A stretch of 6,453 nt of DNA from DATCYZ01 sp036526195 (GTDB taxonomy: Bacteria; Pseudomonadota; Gammaproteobacteria; Burkholderiales; SG8-39): contig DATCYZ010000071.1 in the NCBI GenBank assembly GCA_036526195.1, positions 1 to 6,453 of the forward strand. Direction: 5' to 3'. Shown one piece after another: positions 6,332 through 6,453 of this stretch (its first letter is position 1; every line of letters begins with the position of its first letter). The notes beneath the pieces are model-generated. The model ran no database searches. It worked only from the letters and a program-made list of their open reading frames with translations, and was not told the DNA's origin. A program made the translations under genes and the position numbers.

Positions 6332-6353
6332 ACCATTCGCGCAGTGCAATGGT
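6332..6353 (+). terminator. hairpin directly after the etfA stop codon
   Basis: ACCATT (6332-6337) pairs perfectly with AATGGT (6348-6353), beginning on the base after the TAA. GC/GC (6339-6340 with 6346-6347) can extend the stem past one bulged C, leaving a five-base loop. No T-run follows directly, so it is more likely to protect the message end, or to be chance, than to terminate by itself. Confidence 0.3.
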
Positions 6354-6357
6354 GGGG

Positions 6358-6417
6358 ACCGGTGCGGCATTGAAGTCTGGAGAGGAACGAAACGGGCGCC
6401 GGTTCGGTTTTGCTTTT
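6358..6417 (+). terminator. terminator-like stem and T-rich run after etfBA
   Basis: ACCGGTGC (6358-6365) can pair with GCGCCGGT (6396-6403) as an eight-base stem with one G-U pair. The T-rich TCGGTTTTGCTTTT (6404-6417) follows at once. The loop of 30 bases is long for an intrinsic terminator and the T-run is interrupted, so the call is tentative, but its position at the end of etfBA is right. Confidence 0.35.
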
Positions 6418-6420
6418 CCA

Positions 6421-6453
6421 ATGTCTGCCGAGCTGGCGTTTATGGCGAAGATT
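6421..6453 (+). CDS. possible first codons of a downstream gene
   Basis: An ATG at 6421 opens a frame (MSAELAFMAKI) that runs off the right edge after 11 codons. No clear ribosome binding site precedes it: GAGAGGAAC lies about 35 bases upstream, which is too far. Eleven residues are too few to identify a family or to be sure that this is coding. Confidence 0.2.
   Translation, partial: MSAELAFMAKI

Noticed and set aside
4444..6421. Long minus-strand frames opposite etfB and etfA
   Set aside because: Both etf genes are unambiguous on the plus strand. The opposing frames have no domain and an implausible composition.

Overview
The window is very GC-rich bacterial chromosome with dense coding and strong G/C preference at third codon positions. 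The two electron-transfer flavoprotein subunits read like those of Betaproteobacteria (Burkholderiales-like), judged from remembered family sequences rather than a search. A betaproteobacterium, possibly an uncultured lineage, is the best guess. I see no tRNA, rRNA, CRISPR array, insertion sequence or phage gene.

Layout. A DMT/EamA-family membrane transporter runs leftward off the left edge (1-736, minus strand, C-terminus missing). A divergent spacer of about 95 bp separates it from four complete plus-strand genes plus a likely fifth unit boundary: a single-chain NDP-forming acyl-CoA synthetase of about 702 residues (832-2940); a soluble class III nucleotide cyclase with a GAF-like N-terminal region (2990-4240); a small conserved protein of 88 residues with no assigned function (4274-4540); and etfB-etfA (4642-5391 and 5393-6331), which brings the complete plus-strand genes to five. 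The last 122 bases hold two inverted repeats, a T-rich run and perhaps the first codons of another gene.

How the genes may relate. The acyl-CoA synthetase would activate an organic acid to its CoA thioester. EtfBA carries electrons from acyl-CoA dehydrogenases to the quinone pool through ETF-ubiquinone oxidoreductase. Both fit catabolism of fatty, dicarboxylic or aromatic-derived acids. The etf pair is tightly coupled (one base between stop and start). It has its own -10 box, with an inverted repeat where the -35 box should be, so it is probably a separate, regulated unit. The cyclase and the small protein have no evident metabolic link to either side.

The region is mainly ordinary housekeeping and accessory metabolism. 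I found no convincing new multi-gene system. The points most worth a second look are the Arg-for-Lys change in the cyclase substrate pocket, the palindromes at the etf promoter, the probable leaderless start of the small gene, and the small gene itself.
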